A stretch of DNA of 64,000 bases from an uncultured Opitutia bacterium (GTDB lineage: Bacteria; Verrucomicrobiota; Verrucomicrobiia; Opitutales; Opitutaceae): the NCBI GenBank assembly GCA_903862955.1, contig CAIPAH010000024.1, positions 372,001 through 436,000 of the forward strand, given 5' to 3'. The translations under genes were made by a program, and so were the position numbers. Shown piece after piece: positions 18,735 to 26,259 of the stretch. Below the pieces are notes generated by a model. It searched no databases. It was not told the origin of the DNA and was given only the letters and a program-made list of their open reading frames with translations. Position 1 is the stretch's first letter. Each line of letters starts with the position of its first letter.

Positions 18735-18980
18735 ATGCCCACCGACCGGCCCCCCACCGACCTTCCCCCCACCGACCTTCCCCCCACCGACCCGCGCACC
18801 GGCGAAATTGCCCGGGCGAAAATGGCGCTCACGCTCGCCTTCATCTTCATCGCCCTCGGCGCCGTGATGGTGGCGGTCTTCGTCAAATCGGTCCCGATCA
18901 AGGTCTTCATCATCGCCAGCGACCTGATCGTCATGTCCGCCCTCTGGCTCGTCGTCCGTCAGAAGTTCTCGGGAAAGTAG
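18735..18980 (+). CDS. Small membrane protein with PPTDL repeats at the N-terminus
   Basis: The 81-aa protein begins MPTDRPPTDLPPTDLPPTDP, encoded by a 15-bp tandem repeat of about three copies. Two hydrophobic helices (about 33-52 and 56-73) then end in RQKFSGK. The first helix starts after the basic stretch EIARAK. The ATG follows GCCTCCC, the C-rich context common in this window. The repeat unit is three codons times five bases, so copy-number change keeps the frame and would simply lengthen the Pro/Thr/Asp tail. Function is unknown. Confidence 0.65.
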   Translation: MPTDRPPTDLPPTDLPPTDPRTGEIARAKMALTLAFIFIALGAVMVAVFVKSVPIKVFIIASDLIVMSALWLVVRQKFSGK

Positions 18981-18992
18981 CCAAGATTGGGT

Positions 18993-19036
18993 TCACGCAA
19001 AGCCGCAAAGTCCGGGCACTTGGCGGCTTTGCGTGA
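18993..19036. terminator. Hairpin between convergent genes
   Basis: The inverted repeat TCACGCAAAGCCGC (18993-19006) / GCGGCTTTGCGTGA (19023-19036) is perfect over 14 bases with a 16-base loop. It sits between the ends of the 81-aa membrane gene (plus) and the HNH gene (minus), so it could terminate both. No U-tract follows on either side. It may equally be a member of the palindromic repeat families. Confidence 0.55.
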
Positions 19037-19067
19037 CCACTCTCCGAATCTCCGCGCCCTCCGCGCC

Positions 19068-19685
19068 TTATTCGTCCAGCTCAACGTTCCAGTAGGCCAG
19101 GTCGAGGAAGTCCTTCCACATCTCGCGGTGCTGGTTGCCGAGCACGAGCGAGATGACCGGCCGCCACTTCGGCTTCGCCGGCTTCCGGATCAGGCGCATG
19201 TGCGCCTCGTGCGGGAGGCGGTTGGCCTTCCGCGTGTTACACTTGATGCACGAGCAGACGATGTTCTCCCACGTGGTTTTCCCGCCGTAATCGCGCGGGA
19301 TGACGTGGTCCAAATTGAGCTCCTCGCGCGGCAGGACCTTCGCGCAGTATTGGCAGGAATTCTTGTCGCGCTCGAAGACGTTGTTGCGCGTGAGCTTCAG
19401 CTCCTTGCAGGGCAGCTTGTCGAAGAACGACAGCAGGATCACGCGCGGCAACCGGATCGTGCGGCTCGGCGTATGCACCGTCTCCAGCTCCGCGATCGGC
19501 GGGTTGCTGGTCGAGAAGTCGATCCAGTCCAGCATCGTGAACGTCCGAAAGTCCTCGTCGTGATGATGAACCACATGCGCGTGGCCCCGCGCCAGCAGCC
19601 CGAATGCCCGTCGCGCGCCAATGACGTTCACCGCCTGCCACAGGCGGTTCAAAACCAGCACCGGTTGATCGAGCGCGGCCTCCAT
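19068..19685 (-). CDS. HNH endonuclease
   Basis: The 205-aa protein has a complete HNH/zinc-ribbon nuclease core. Cys111-x-x-Cys114 (CQYC) and Cys146-x-x-Cys149 (CIKC) should bind structural zinc. LDHVIPRDYGG carries Asp126-His127, and Asn141 (WENIV) and TRKANR complete the motif. The N-terminal half (VLVLNRLWQAVNVIGARRAFGLL) is a typical leader seen in stand-alone HNH proteins of several Gram-negative phyla. No methyltransferase or phage gene is next to it, so neither restriction nor phage function is implied. Its cellular role is not known. Confidence 0.9.
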   Translation of the reverse strand: MEAALDQPVLVLNRLWQAVNVIGARRAFGLLARGHAHVVHHHDEDFRTFTMLDWIDFSTSNPPIAELETVHTPSRTIRLPRVILLSFFDKLPCKELKLTRNNVFERDKNSCQYCAKVLPREELNLDHVIPRDYGGKTTWENIVCSCIKCNTRKANRLPHEAHMRLIRKPAKPKWRPVISLVLGNQHREMWKDFLDLAYWNVELDE

Positions 19686-19759
19686 ACGGAGCCAACGGGA
19701 TAGCCGCGCCGCCGCCGGCCTGTCAAGCGGTCGAAAGGTTCGGTCGCGTCACCGCACAA

Positions 19760-19822
19760 CTGTAGGAGCGGCTTTACGCCGCGATGCTGGACATCAATCG
19801 CGGCGTAACGCCGCTCCTACAG
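19760..19822. repeat. GTAGGAGCG palindromic repeat, copy 2
   Basis: CTGTAGGAGCGGCTTTACGC on the left and GCGTAACGCCGCTCCTACAG on the right form a nearly perfect inverted repeat. The full arms are about 24 bases around a GCTGGACATC-type loop. It is the same family as 7442-7502 and lies between the helicase stop and the HNH start. Confidence 0.92.
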
Positions 19823-19841
19823 TGGGGACGTCCCAATCAGG

Positions 19842-21644
19842 CTAGCTCGCTTCCGGCGCCGCCAGCGTCGGCTCGAGGGCGATGCCCTTGAGTTTGATGC
19901 CGGCGAGCTTCTTCACGATGAACTCGGCTTCCTTCTCGGCTACGTCGGCGAGCGTGTGGCGTTGATGAATGTCGATCGCGCCGACCACCGTCGCGGGCAG
20001 CCGCGTGACGCCCGCGATCTTGCCGACGATGTCGCCCGGCGTGACCAGTTGCTTGCGGCCCACGTTGAGGAAGATCGTCGCCATGCCCGGCTCGCGGCCG
20101 GTGCGCGCGGGGCGCTCATACTTTGATTTTTGCGGAGGGGAATCGTCACCAGCGTCCTCGTCGGACACCTGTGGCGCGACGTCATCGTCCGGGCCTTCCG
20201 CCGCCGGGGCCGGACCGGGTTTCGGGGCAGATGCCGCAGACTTCGCCCACGCCGGCGCAGGCTTGGCTGGCTTGACGGCCGGACCGGCGACCGTGCTGCC
20301 AAATGCCGGCTTCACCGGGGCGCCGGCGGGCTTGGCCTTGGCCGGAGCGGCGGACGAACCCGCCTGGAGCATATGGATCAACACCGAGCAGATGTCCGTG
20401 CTCGCAAATCCCTCGTCGAGCAGCCGGTCGATCATCCGGTCGTGTGGCTTGAACTGCTTCGCCTCGAGCGTGGCGCGGATTTTTTCGACAAACACATTGG
20501 ACCGCGCCTCCTCCACCTCGTCGAGCGAAGGGATCGTGCCGCGGCGGATGTTGAGCTTCGCCCAGCGCACCATACTCTGCAGCTTGTAGATTTCCTGCCC
20601 GGAAACGAAAGTGAACGCTTGGCCCTTGCGCCCGGCGCGGCCGGTGCGACCGATACGATGGGTGTAATCCTCGGCGTCGTTCGGCAGGTCAAAGTTGATC
20701 ACGACCTCGAGGTCGTCCACGTCGAGTCCGCGCGCCGCGACGTCCGTCGCCACGAGGAACTCGAAGCCGCGCCGGCGAAACTTGTCCATCACGCGGTCGC
20801 GCTGCGCCTGCGTGATGTCGCCGTGCAGCCGGTCCGTCATGTAGCCGCGCGAGTGCAGGTGCTCGTCGAGGTCGTCCACCATGATCTTCGTGCTGCAGAA
20901 AATGATGCCGTAGCGGAAGTCATTCACGTCGATCAGCCGCGTCAGCGCCTCGATCTTCGAGCGGCGGTCCACCTCGAAATAAACCTGCTCCACCTGCGGC
21001 GCGTTCTGCGCCACCGAGTCGATCTTGATCCACGCCGGGTCCTTCGAATAGCGGCTGATCAGGTCCTGGATCGCGCGCGGGATCGTCGCTGAGAAAAACA
21101 GCAGCTGCCGCGTCGCCGGCACGGACTTGAGGATTTTCTCGATGTCGTCGCGGAAGCCCATGTCGAGCATCCGGTCGGTCTCGTCGAGAATGACGAGCTT
21201 CAGCTTGTCCAGCTTCAGCGTGCCCCGCTCCATGTGGTCCATCACGCGGCCGGGCGTCCCGATGACGACCTGCGCGCCCGCCGCCAGCGCGCGAAACTGC
21301 CGCTCATAGCTCTGGCCGCCGTAGATCGGCACGCCCATCACGCCGCGCTTGAAGAACGCGATCTTGCCCGTCTCCTCCGCGACCTGCACCGCGAGCTCAC
21401 GCGTCGGGCAGAGGATCAGCACCTGCACCGCGCGGATTTTCGGGTCCGTCTTCTCGATGGCCGGAATGGCGAACGCCACGGTCTTGCCCGACCCGGTGGA
21501 CGACTGGCCGACCACGTCACGACCTGCCAAAATTGTCGGAATCACCGCCGTCTGGATGGGCGAAGCCTCCTCAAAGCCCATCTTGTCGACAGCCTTCAAA
21601 ATATCGGCCGAGAGGCCCAGTTCGGTAAACAAACGCTTTTCCAT
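19842..21644 (-). CDS. DEAD-box ATP-dependent RNA helicase (CsdA/DeaD-like)
   Basis: The 600-aa protein has RecA domain 1 with Walker A TGSGKT (50-55), PTRELA, GTPGR, motif II at 154-157 and SAT (185-187). RecA domain 2 follows, with ARGLDV and HRIGRTGRAG (from 329). A low-complexity Ala/Pro/Lys linker (about 420-510) precedes a C-terminal DbpA-type RNA-binding domain (about 515-590). Motif II reads DETD, not DEAD, verified on the DNA. The architecture matches cold-shock and ribosome-assembly helicases. It is probably monocistronic, with palindromic repeats on both sides. Confidence 0.95.
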   Translation of the reverse strand: MEKRLFTELGLSADILKAVDKMGFEEASPIQTAVIPTILAGRDVVGQSSTGSGKTVAFAIPAIEKTDPKIRAVQVLILCPTRELAVQVAEETGKIAFFKRGVMGVPIYGGQSYERQFRALAAGAQVVIGTPGRVMDHMERGTLKLDKLKLVILDETDRMLDMGFRDDIEKILKSVPATRQLLFFSATIPRAIQDLISRYSKDPAWIKIDSVAQNAPQVEQVYFEVDRRSKIEALTRLIDVNDFRYGIIFCSTKIMVDDLDEHLHSRGYMTDRLHGDITQAQRDRVMDKFRRRGFEFLVATDVAARGLDVDDLEVVINFDLPNDAEDYTHRIGRTGRAGRKGQAFTFVSGQEIYKLQSMVRWAKLNIRRGTIPSLDEVEEARSNVFVEKIRATLEAKQFKPHDRMIDRLLDEGFASTDICSVLIHMLQAGSSAAPAKAKPAGAPVKPAFGSTVAGPAVKPAKPAPAWAKSAASAPKPGPAPAAEGPDDDVAPQVSDEDAGDDSPPQKSKYERPARTGREPGMATIFLNVGRKQLVTPGDIVGKIAGVTRLPATVVGAIDIHQRHTLADVAEKEAEFIVKKLAGIKLKGIALEPTLAAPEAS

Positions 21645-21708
21645 ACCACAGGGTGTGCGCCAATCACCCGAAAGCAGAGCTTAATTTCTCCCGTCAGGCA
21701 CATCCGCG

Positions 21709-21767
21709 GTAGGTCGGGGTTTATCCCCGATATTCTGGTTCCGTATCGGGCGTAAAGCCCGACCTAC
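21709..21767. repeat. GTAGGTCGGG palindromic repeat supplying a stop codon
   Basis: Arms GTAGGTCGGGGTTTATCCCCGATA and TATCGGGCGTAAAGCCCGACCTAC flank a short loop. The TAG stop of the TIM-barrel isomerase gene (CTA at 21764-21766) is made by the GTAGG end of the element. It is the same family as 2668 and 48979. Confidence 0.92.
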
Positions 21768-22651
21768 GCCGGCCAGTGTTGCGCGAGCTTCGCCCGCACG
21801 AACCGGATGCTCGCCGCCAGCTGGTCCATGCCATCCACGCCGTCCTCGATGCTCACCCACCCGTCGAAACCCGCGCCGCGCAGCGTCGAGAAAATCGCAT
21901 CGTAGTCGTTCAGTCCCTTGCCGATCTCGCCGTGGCGCAACCGCTTGACGTAACCCTCGGCGCCGTTCTCCTCGCGCCGCAGGTCCTCCAGCGTCCCGCT
22001 GACCAGGCTCCGGTCGCTTGCGTGCATCGTCACGACGCGGTCCTTCACGCGGCGCAACAGCTCCAGCGGGTCATCGCCGGCGAGGAACGCGTTGCTCGGG
22101 TCGTAGTTCACGCCGAAGCGCGGATGCGAGATCAGCTCCACCAGCTCGCAAAACACATCCATCTTCTGCGCAAACTCGGGATAACTCCAAAAGTCGTCCT
22201 TGTAGTGATTCTCGATCACGAGCGTCACGCCGCACGCCTCCGCCTCGGGCAGGCAGGCCTCGATGCACTCGATCACCAGCGCGAGTCCCTGTGACCGCGA
22301 CAGCTCCGGCCGCCGCTGCCCCGAGAGCACCCGGCAGTAGCCCGCGCCCAGCGCCGCCGCCATCCGGATCCAGTTTTTCTCCTTCGCAATTTCCTGCCGG
22401 CGGAAGTCCGCGTCGGGATGCGAGAAATCGGGCGAGCAACACAGCATCGGGATGACCAGCCCGCGGCTCTCCACCGTCCGCCGCGCCTCGGCCCAGCGCG
22501 CCGGGTCGGCCAGTTCGAGGAAGCCGCTGTAATACTCGAGCCCGTCCAGCCCCAGCGGCGCCGCCAAATCCACCCACTCGCGCAATGTCATCGTGCCCTC
22601 GCGGCAGAGCGGCCGGATGAAAGCCTTCGGAAACGCAGCGAGTTTGGGCAT
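21764..22651 (-). CDS. Sugar phosphate isomerase/epimerase family protein (TIM barrel)
   Basis: This 295-aa xylose-isomerase-like TIM barrel has GLEYYSGF in strand 1 and LVIENHYKDD (metal Glu, about 147-156). It also has GVNYDPSNAFLAGDDP (Asp/Asn) and VVTMHASDR, and a final GWVSIEDG that would supply the last metal Glu. Such enzymes bind one divalent cation and isomerise keto sugars, inositol derivatives or hydroxypyruvate. It lies downstream of an SDR and OsmC, and near a dehydrogenase/aldolase pair, all on the same strand, suggesting one carbohydrate pathway. The start ATG follows CGCTCCC. The last codon is set by a palindromic repeat. Confidence 0.88.
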   Translation of the reverse strand: MPKLAAFPKAFIRPLCREGTMTLREWVDLAAPLGLDGLEYYSGFLELADPARWAEARRTVESRGLVIPMLCCSPDFSHPDADFRRQEIAKEKNWIRMAAALGAGYCRVLSGQRRPELSRSQGLALVIECIEACLPEAEACGVTLVIENHYKDDFWSYPEFAQKMDVFCELVELISHPRFGVNYDPSNAFLAGDDPLELLRRVKDRVVTMHASDRSLVSGTLEDLRREENGAEGYVKRLRHGEIGKGLNDYDAIFSTLRGAGFDGWVSIEDGVDGMDQLAASIRFVRAKLAQHWPA

Positions 22652-22667
22652 GGGAGCGGGAATTGGT

Positions 22668-22730
22668 TAAGCCGGAAGCCAGGAAGCCATGAATCGGAAG
22701 ATCGTTCCTGGTTTCCTGGCTTCCGGCTAA
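22668..22730. repeat. AGCCGGAAGCCAGGAA palindromic repeat, copy 2
   Basis: AGCCGGAAGCCAGGAA and TTCCTGGCTTCCGGCT are perfect 16-base arms (about 22670-22685 and 22713-22728) around a 27-base loop. It lies between the SDR stop and the isomerase start. Related copies are at 2560 (degenerate) and 37132. Confidence 0.92.
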
Positions 22731-22745
22731 AAACTCATGCGGCCT

Positions 22746-23516
22746 TCAGGCCTTAACCGGGTTTCGCCCATAGATCGAGAACTGCTCCAACTCGACCACC
22801 GACCCCGTGATCGGCCGCGACTCATCGCCCAGCCAATACACCGCGGCCGACGCGATTTCCTCGGGCTGGATCAACCGGCCGGACGGCGCATACACCGCCG
22901 GCACCTTCGTGAACCAGTCGTCGGGCTGGCCCTGCGCGCGCTGCGTCTCCTTTTCCCGCGGCGTCAACACCCAGCCGACATTGAGCAGGTTGACGCGCAC
23001 CCGGTCCGGGCCGAGCGCGTTGGCCAGGTTGCGCGACATCGTCTGCAACGCGCCCTTCGATGTGCTGTAATCCAAAAACGTCGCCTCGCCGCTAAGGGCG
23101 TTGACCGAGCCGATGTTCAACACGCAGCCCTGGTTGGCCTTGAGCTGCGCGAACGCCGCCTGGATCAGGAAAATCGGCGCGCGCACGTTGATCGCCATCG
23201 TCCGCTCGAACATCTCCACCGTGGTCGTCTGGATCGTCGTGCGCGGCACGATCGCGGCGTTGTTCACGATCGCGTCGATCCGCCCGAATGCCGCCATCGC
23301 CGCCGCCGCGATGCGCCCCGGTGTCGCCGGATCCACGAGATCGTCGAAGTGCAGCGCGGCGGCCTTGCCCAGTTTCCGCACCACGTCCTCGCCATCCGCG
23401 CGCACAATCCCGTGCACCAAAACTTTCGCGCCTTCTGCGACGCAGCGCTCGGCAATCGCGCGGCCGATGCCCGTCGTCGCCCCCGTCACGATGATGACTT
23501 TGTCCTTCAGTCGCAT
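22746..23516 (-). CDS. SDR-family NAD(P)-dependent oxidoreductase
   Basis: This 256-aa classical short-chain dehydrogenase has the cofactor motif TGATTGIGRAIA (11-22) and NNAAIV (85-90). The catalytic set is Ser137 (IGSVNA), Tyr150 and Lys154 (YSTSK). The C-terminal stretch SGRLIQPEEIASAAVYWLGDESRPITG is typical. The ATG at 23516 is used because the frame further up lacks SDR similarity and overlaps the OsmC gene. Only 4 bases separate it from the OsmC stop, so the two are co-transcribed. Substrate is probably a sugar, polyol or hydroxyacid, from the neighbours. Confidence 0.93.
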   Translation of the reverse strand: MRLKDKVIIVTGATTGIGRAIAERCVAEGAKVLVHGIVRADGEDVVRKLGKAAALHFDDLVDPATPGRIAAAAMAAFGRIDAIVNNAAIVPRTTIQTTTVEMFERTMAINVRAPIFLIQAAFAQLKANQGCVLNIGSVNALSGEATFLDYSTSKGALQTMSRNLANALGPDRVRVNLLNVGWVLTPREKETQRAQGQPDDWFTKVPAVYAPSGRLIQPEEIASAAVYWLGDESRPITGSVVELEQFSIYGRNPVKA

Positions 23517-23520
23517 AGGA

Positions 23521-23991
23521 TCAGTGCGTCGCCTCCACTCCCGCCACCGTGATGACCGTCTTGACCGAGTTGGCGATGTAGCACTGCTCGTGCGCCAGAT
23601 GATGCAGCCGGGCGTTTTCCGCCGCGTCGGGCTGCCGGCCGACGTAGACAATGACCGGGTTGAGCGTCACCGCGCTGACCCACGGCACGCCGTTTTCGTT
23701 CTTGGTCATCACGCCCACAGCCTCATCGCGATAGCTCTGGACCTCGAAGCCGGCGCGCGACGCCAGAAACAGCCACGTGAGCATGTGGCAGCTCGCGATC
23801 GAGGCGACGAATGCCTCCTCGGGGTCCACGTTCGCCGGGTTGGACCACGGCACCGGCACGACATGCGGCGACGGTGACGCCGGCACGCTGAGTCCCCCGT
23901 CAAACGCCCACGTGTGCTCGCGCGAGTAGCGCCCTTTCAGGAAATCCGGGCTGGTGAGCTTCCAATCGATGGTGGCGTAATGCTGGGACAT
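23521..23991 (-). CDS. OsmC family protein
   Basis: The 156-aa OsmC/Ohr-fold protein has Cys68 (IASCHMLTWLFLA) and Cys137 (HEQCYIANSV), the two redox cysteines of thiol peroxidases, plus conserved Glu59-Ala60-Phe61. The family reduces organic hydroperoxides with dihydrolipoamide or similar thiols. The ATG at 23991 (CTTCCCC-ATG) fits the OsmC N-terminus; the open frame above it is only the palindromic repeat. It is followed 4 bases later by the SDR. Stress protection of the catabolic unit is possible but not shown. Confidence 0.92.
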   Translation of the reverse strand: MSQHYATIDWKLTSPDFLKGRYSREHTWAFDGGLSVPASPSPHVVPVPWSNPANVDPEEAFVASIASCHMLTWLFLASRAGFEVQSYRDEAVGVMTKNENGVPWVSAVTLNPVIVYVGRQPDAAENARLHHLAHEQCYIANSVKTVITVAGVEATH

Positions 23992-24059
23992 GGGGAAGGT
24001 CGCGGCGGGTTGCGCTGACAGTGGCACGGTCCAACGCCCGCCTGCAAGCCGCCGGAAGA

Positions 24060-24174
24060 TTGGCCACGAAGAGACCCAAAGGGGCCGGGGCTGCGAATGA
24101 CTCTCCATCGCGCCTATAGGCGCACGGGAGATTCGAGTCGGAGGCTGGGAGCCCTTGTGCCTCTTCGTGGCCAA
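24060..24174. repeat. Palindromic repeat with CGCGCCTATAGGCGC core, copy 2
   Basis: Left arm TTGGCCACGAAGAGACCCAAA pairs with right arm TGTGCCTCTTCGTGGCCAA. The core CATCGCGCCTATAGGCGCACGGGAGATTC is identical to the copy at 6278-6307. It fills the gap between the dehydrogenase stop and the OsmC start. Confidence 0.92.
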
Positions 24175-24189
24175 CCCTCCGACGGATCG

Positions 24190-25215
24190 TCAGACCGGCC
24201 GCAGCACGGCCTTCACGATCTGGCCCGAGTGCATTTTCTCAAACGCCTCGTGCCACGCCTCCAGCGCCCAGATGCCGCCCATGATCGGGCGAACGTCGAG
24301 CTGACCCGACCCGAGCAGCGCGAGCACGCGCTCCCACACCGGCCAGTTGTGGCTGAAGCTGCCCTGCAGCGTGATGTTCTTCTGCACGAGCGGATCGAGT
24401 GAGAATCCCAGCGGCTGCGGGCCCCAGCCCACCTTGCTGATCCAGCCATTCGGGCGGACCAGCTCCATCGCGATTTTCAGTGCCGCCGACGCCCCCGCGG
24501 CGTCGATCACGCCGTCCACGCCCAGCCCGTCGCGCGCCTTCGCCCACGCCATCGCGTCGCCCACGATCACCTCGCAACCGTAAGCCTTCGCCACCTCGAG
24601 CCGCGCCTTGTCGCGCTCCAGCCCGACCAGCGCTACCTGCGCGCCCGCCAACCGTGCCATCGCCGCACACAATATCCCGATCGGACCCGGACCGAGCACG
24701 ACGACTCGGTCCCCGGGCCGTACCTTCGCGTTGTTCACGACGGCGTTGAACGCCACGCAACACGGCTCCGTCAGCGCCGCCTGCTCCATCGCCAGGCCAT
24801 CCGGCACGCGATGCAAACACCGCGCCGGCACCCGCACAAATTTCGTCATCGCCCCGTCCACGCCGTAGCCGAAGCCCCGCCGCGTTGGGTCGAGATTATA
24901 GAGTCCCTCGCGACTGAGCGGGCTGTCCGGGTCGATCACCGCCGCCGTCTCGCTCACGACGCGGTCGCCTTCCTTCCAGTTCTTGACCGCGCCGCCCACC
25001 GCCGCGATCCGCCCGCCGAACTCGTGTCCGAGCACCACGGGATAATTCACCTTCCAGCTGTGCGAACTCGTCCACTGGTGCAGGTCGCTCCCGCATACGC
25101 CCACCGCCTCGACCGCGAGGATCACATCCTCCGGGCCGGGCTCGGGACGCGCAAACTCCCGCAGTTCCACGCTGTGCGGTTCCGGGGCAAAATTGACTAC
25201 GGCGGGGCTTTTCAT
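24190..25215 (-). CDS. Zinc-type alcohol dehydrogenase-like protein without the structural-zinc cysteines
   Basis: This 341-aa medium-chain dehydrogenase has catalytic-zinc ligands Cys41 (GVCGSDLHQW) and His64-Glu65 (GHEFGG), and the NAD-binding turn GPGPIG. It most resembles threonine/sorbitol dehydrogenases. The lobe that normally carries four structural-zinc cysteines (after about residue 85) holds none; instead there is TAAVIDPDSPLSREGLYNLDP. The ATG at 25215 overlaps the TGA of the upstream HPS-like gene (ATGA), so the two are coupled. The pair suggests oxidation of a sugar or polyol followed by aldol cleavage or decarboxylation. Substrate is unknown. Confidence 0.9.
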   Translation of the reverse strand: MKSPAVVNFAPEPHSVELREFARPEPGPEDVILAVEAVGVCGSDLHQWTSSHSWKVNYPVVLGHEFGGRIAAVGGAVKNWKEGDRVVSETAAVIDPDSPLSREGLYNLDPTRRGFGYGVDGAMTKFVRVPARCLHRVPDGLAMEQAALTEPCCVAFNAVVNNAKVRPGDRVVVLGPGPIGILCAAMARLAGAQVALVGLERDKARLEVAKAYGCEVIVGDAMAWAKARDGLGVDGVIDAAGASAALKIAMELVRPNGWISKVGWGPQPLGFSLDPLVQKNITLQGSFSHNWPVWERVLALLGSGQLDVRPIMGGIWALEAWHEAFEKMHSGQIVKAVLRPV

Positions 25216-25925
25216 GGCTGTTTTTCCCCGACGGGCACGTCGCCGTAGCCATGCACCTTCTCGCAAATCAGGCGGAGCGAGCCCTCGAGATTCCCATCGG
25301 CGGTGCGAAACGCGTCCGCGGCCACCGCGAGCGGCGCGCCGATCACGACCAGCGGCGCCCCGTATTCCGGCGTGCGCACCGCCTGCTCCAGCGTGAGGCC
25401 GCCCACGGCCTGCACCGGGACGCGCACCGCGGCCACGACCTCGCGCAACTGGTCCAGCGGGCTCGGCATCCGCCGGCCGCTCGCCGCAATGCCGCGGCGC
25501 TCGTCGTAGCCGATGTGGTGCACCACGAAGTCGCAGCCGAGATCCTCGATGAATTTCGCGCCCGCCACCATGTCGGGACAGCCAAGATTGTCGCCCATCA
25601 CCTTGACGCCGTAGTCGCGGCCGGCCTTCACGACACACTTGAGCGTTTCCTCGTGCGCGCGGGCCATGACGACGACGTGCGTCGCGCCGGCCTTCGCCAT
25701 CATTTCCGCCTCGAGGTAGCCGCCGTCCATCGTCTTCAGGTCCGCGACAATCGGCACGCCGGGAAACCGCTCGCGCAGCGCCCGCACGCCGTGCAGGCCC
25801 TCGGCGAGGATGAACGGCGTGCCCGCCTCGAGCCAGTCCACGCCCGCCCGCCGCGCCAGCGATGCCGTCGCGAGCGCCTCCTGGATGTCCGTCAGGTCGA
25901 GCGAGATCTGCACAACGGGGCGCAT
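25212..25925 (-). CDS. HPS/KGPDC-like (orotidine-decarboxylase superfamily) aldolase or decarboxylase
   Basis: The 237-aa beta-barrel protein carries the superfamily signature Asp62-x-Lys64-x-x-Asp67 (ADLKTMDGG). This signature is shared by 3-hexulose-6-phosphate synthase and 3-keto-L-gulonate-6-phosphate decarboxylase. Asp10 (SLDLTD) and Glu33 (WLEAGTP) fit the conserved first strands. VQAVGGLTLEQA fits the phosphate loop. The enzyme type acts on ketose phosphates through an enediolate and Mg2+. It starts at ATG 25925 (CGCTCCC-ATG) and overlaps the dehydrogenase gene by 4 bases. No hexulose isomerase (hxlB) is next to it, so a role in formaldehyde fixation is less likely than sugar-acid breakdown. 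Confidence 0.85.
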   Translation of the reverse strand: MRPVVQISLDLTDIQEALATASLARRAGVDWLEAGTPFILAEGLHGVRALRERFPGVPIVADLKTMDGGYLEAEMMAKAGATHVVVMARAHEETLKCVVKAGRDYGVKVMGDNLGCPDMVAGAKFIEDLGCDFVVHHIGYDERRGIAASGRRMPSPLDQLREVVAAVRVPVQAVGGLTLEQAVRTPEYGAPLVVIGAPLAVAADAFRTADGNLEGSLRLICEKVHGYGDVPVGEKQP

Positions 25926-26064
25926 GGGAGCGCCACTGTTGGGCGTCGATCGCCACAGGGTCAAGCTGACGCCTTTCCGCCGGGCTTGATGTTTTCTTAA
26001 CGCCCGCCGGCCCCCCCTTGATTAGGCGCGGAGCGGACGCCGTGGGATACTCTCCCCCGTGAAC

Positions 26065-26154
26065 ATGAACACTGACTTCGCCTGCATCGCGCTGGCCGTG
26101 GCGTTCTTCGCCCTCGCCATCGCCTACGCCTTTTTCTGCCGGAAAATCCGCTGA
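26065..26154 (+). CDS. 29-residue single-helix protein upstream of kdpF
   Basis: MNTDFACIALAVAFFALAIA continues to YAFFCRKIR: one hydrophobic helix with a basic C-terminus, 29 aa. Its stop is 10 bases before the kdpF ATG, on the same strand, in the first position of the kdp operon. GTG at 26059 is an alternative start. KdpF itself is the next gene, so this is an additional tiny membrane peptide. Similar short peptides ahead of kdpF in other bacteria come to mind but this is not checked. Confidence 0.6.
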   Translation: MNTDFACIALAVAFFALAIAYAFFCRKIR

Positions 26155-26164
26155 ACCTCCTCCC

Positions 26165-26248
26165 ATGGAAAATCTCCTCATCGGCCTGATCGCCCTCGCC
26201 GCCCTCGTCTACCTCGTCGTCGCCGTGCTCCGCCCGGAGAAATTCTGA
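26165..26248 (+). CDS. kdpF: Potassium-transporting ATPase subunit KdpF
   Basis: The 27-aa peptide MENLLIGLIALAALVYLVVA + VLRPEKF is one membrane helix ending in the KdpF-like VYLVxAVLRPExF tail. KdpF stabilises the KdpABC complex in the membrane, probably through lipid-like contacts. It lies 11 bases before kdpA and 10 after the upstream peptide. The start codon follows CTCCTCCC. Confidence 0.88.
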   Translation: MENLLIGLIALAALVYLVVAVLRPEKF

Positions 26249-26259
26249 CGGCCCCCGCC

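Noticed and set aside
19068-19685. HNH gene as part of a restriction or defence system
   Set aside because: No methyltransferase, specificity protein or defence gene is adjacent; neighbours are a helicase of housekeeping type and small membrane genes.
26018-26051. Sigma-70 type promoter TTGATT ... GATACT before the kdp operon
   Set aside because: The spacing is about 22 bases, too long for a standard promoter, and the KdpE-binding site cannot be recognised.
24190-26181. A single 663-codon dehydrogenase with a long N-terminal extension
   Set aside because: The first 322 codons are the off-frame shadow of the HPS-like gene; the dehydrogenase starts at 25215 with a normal N-terminus.
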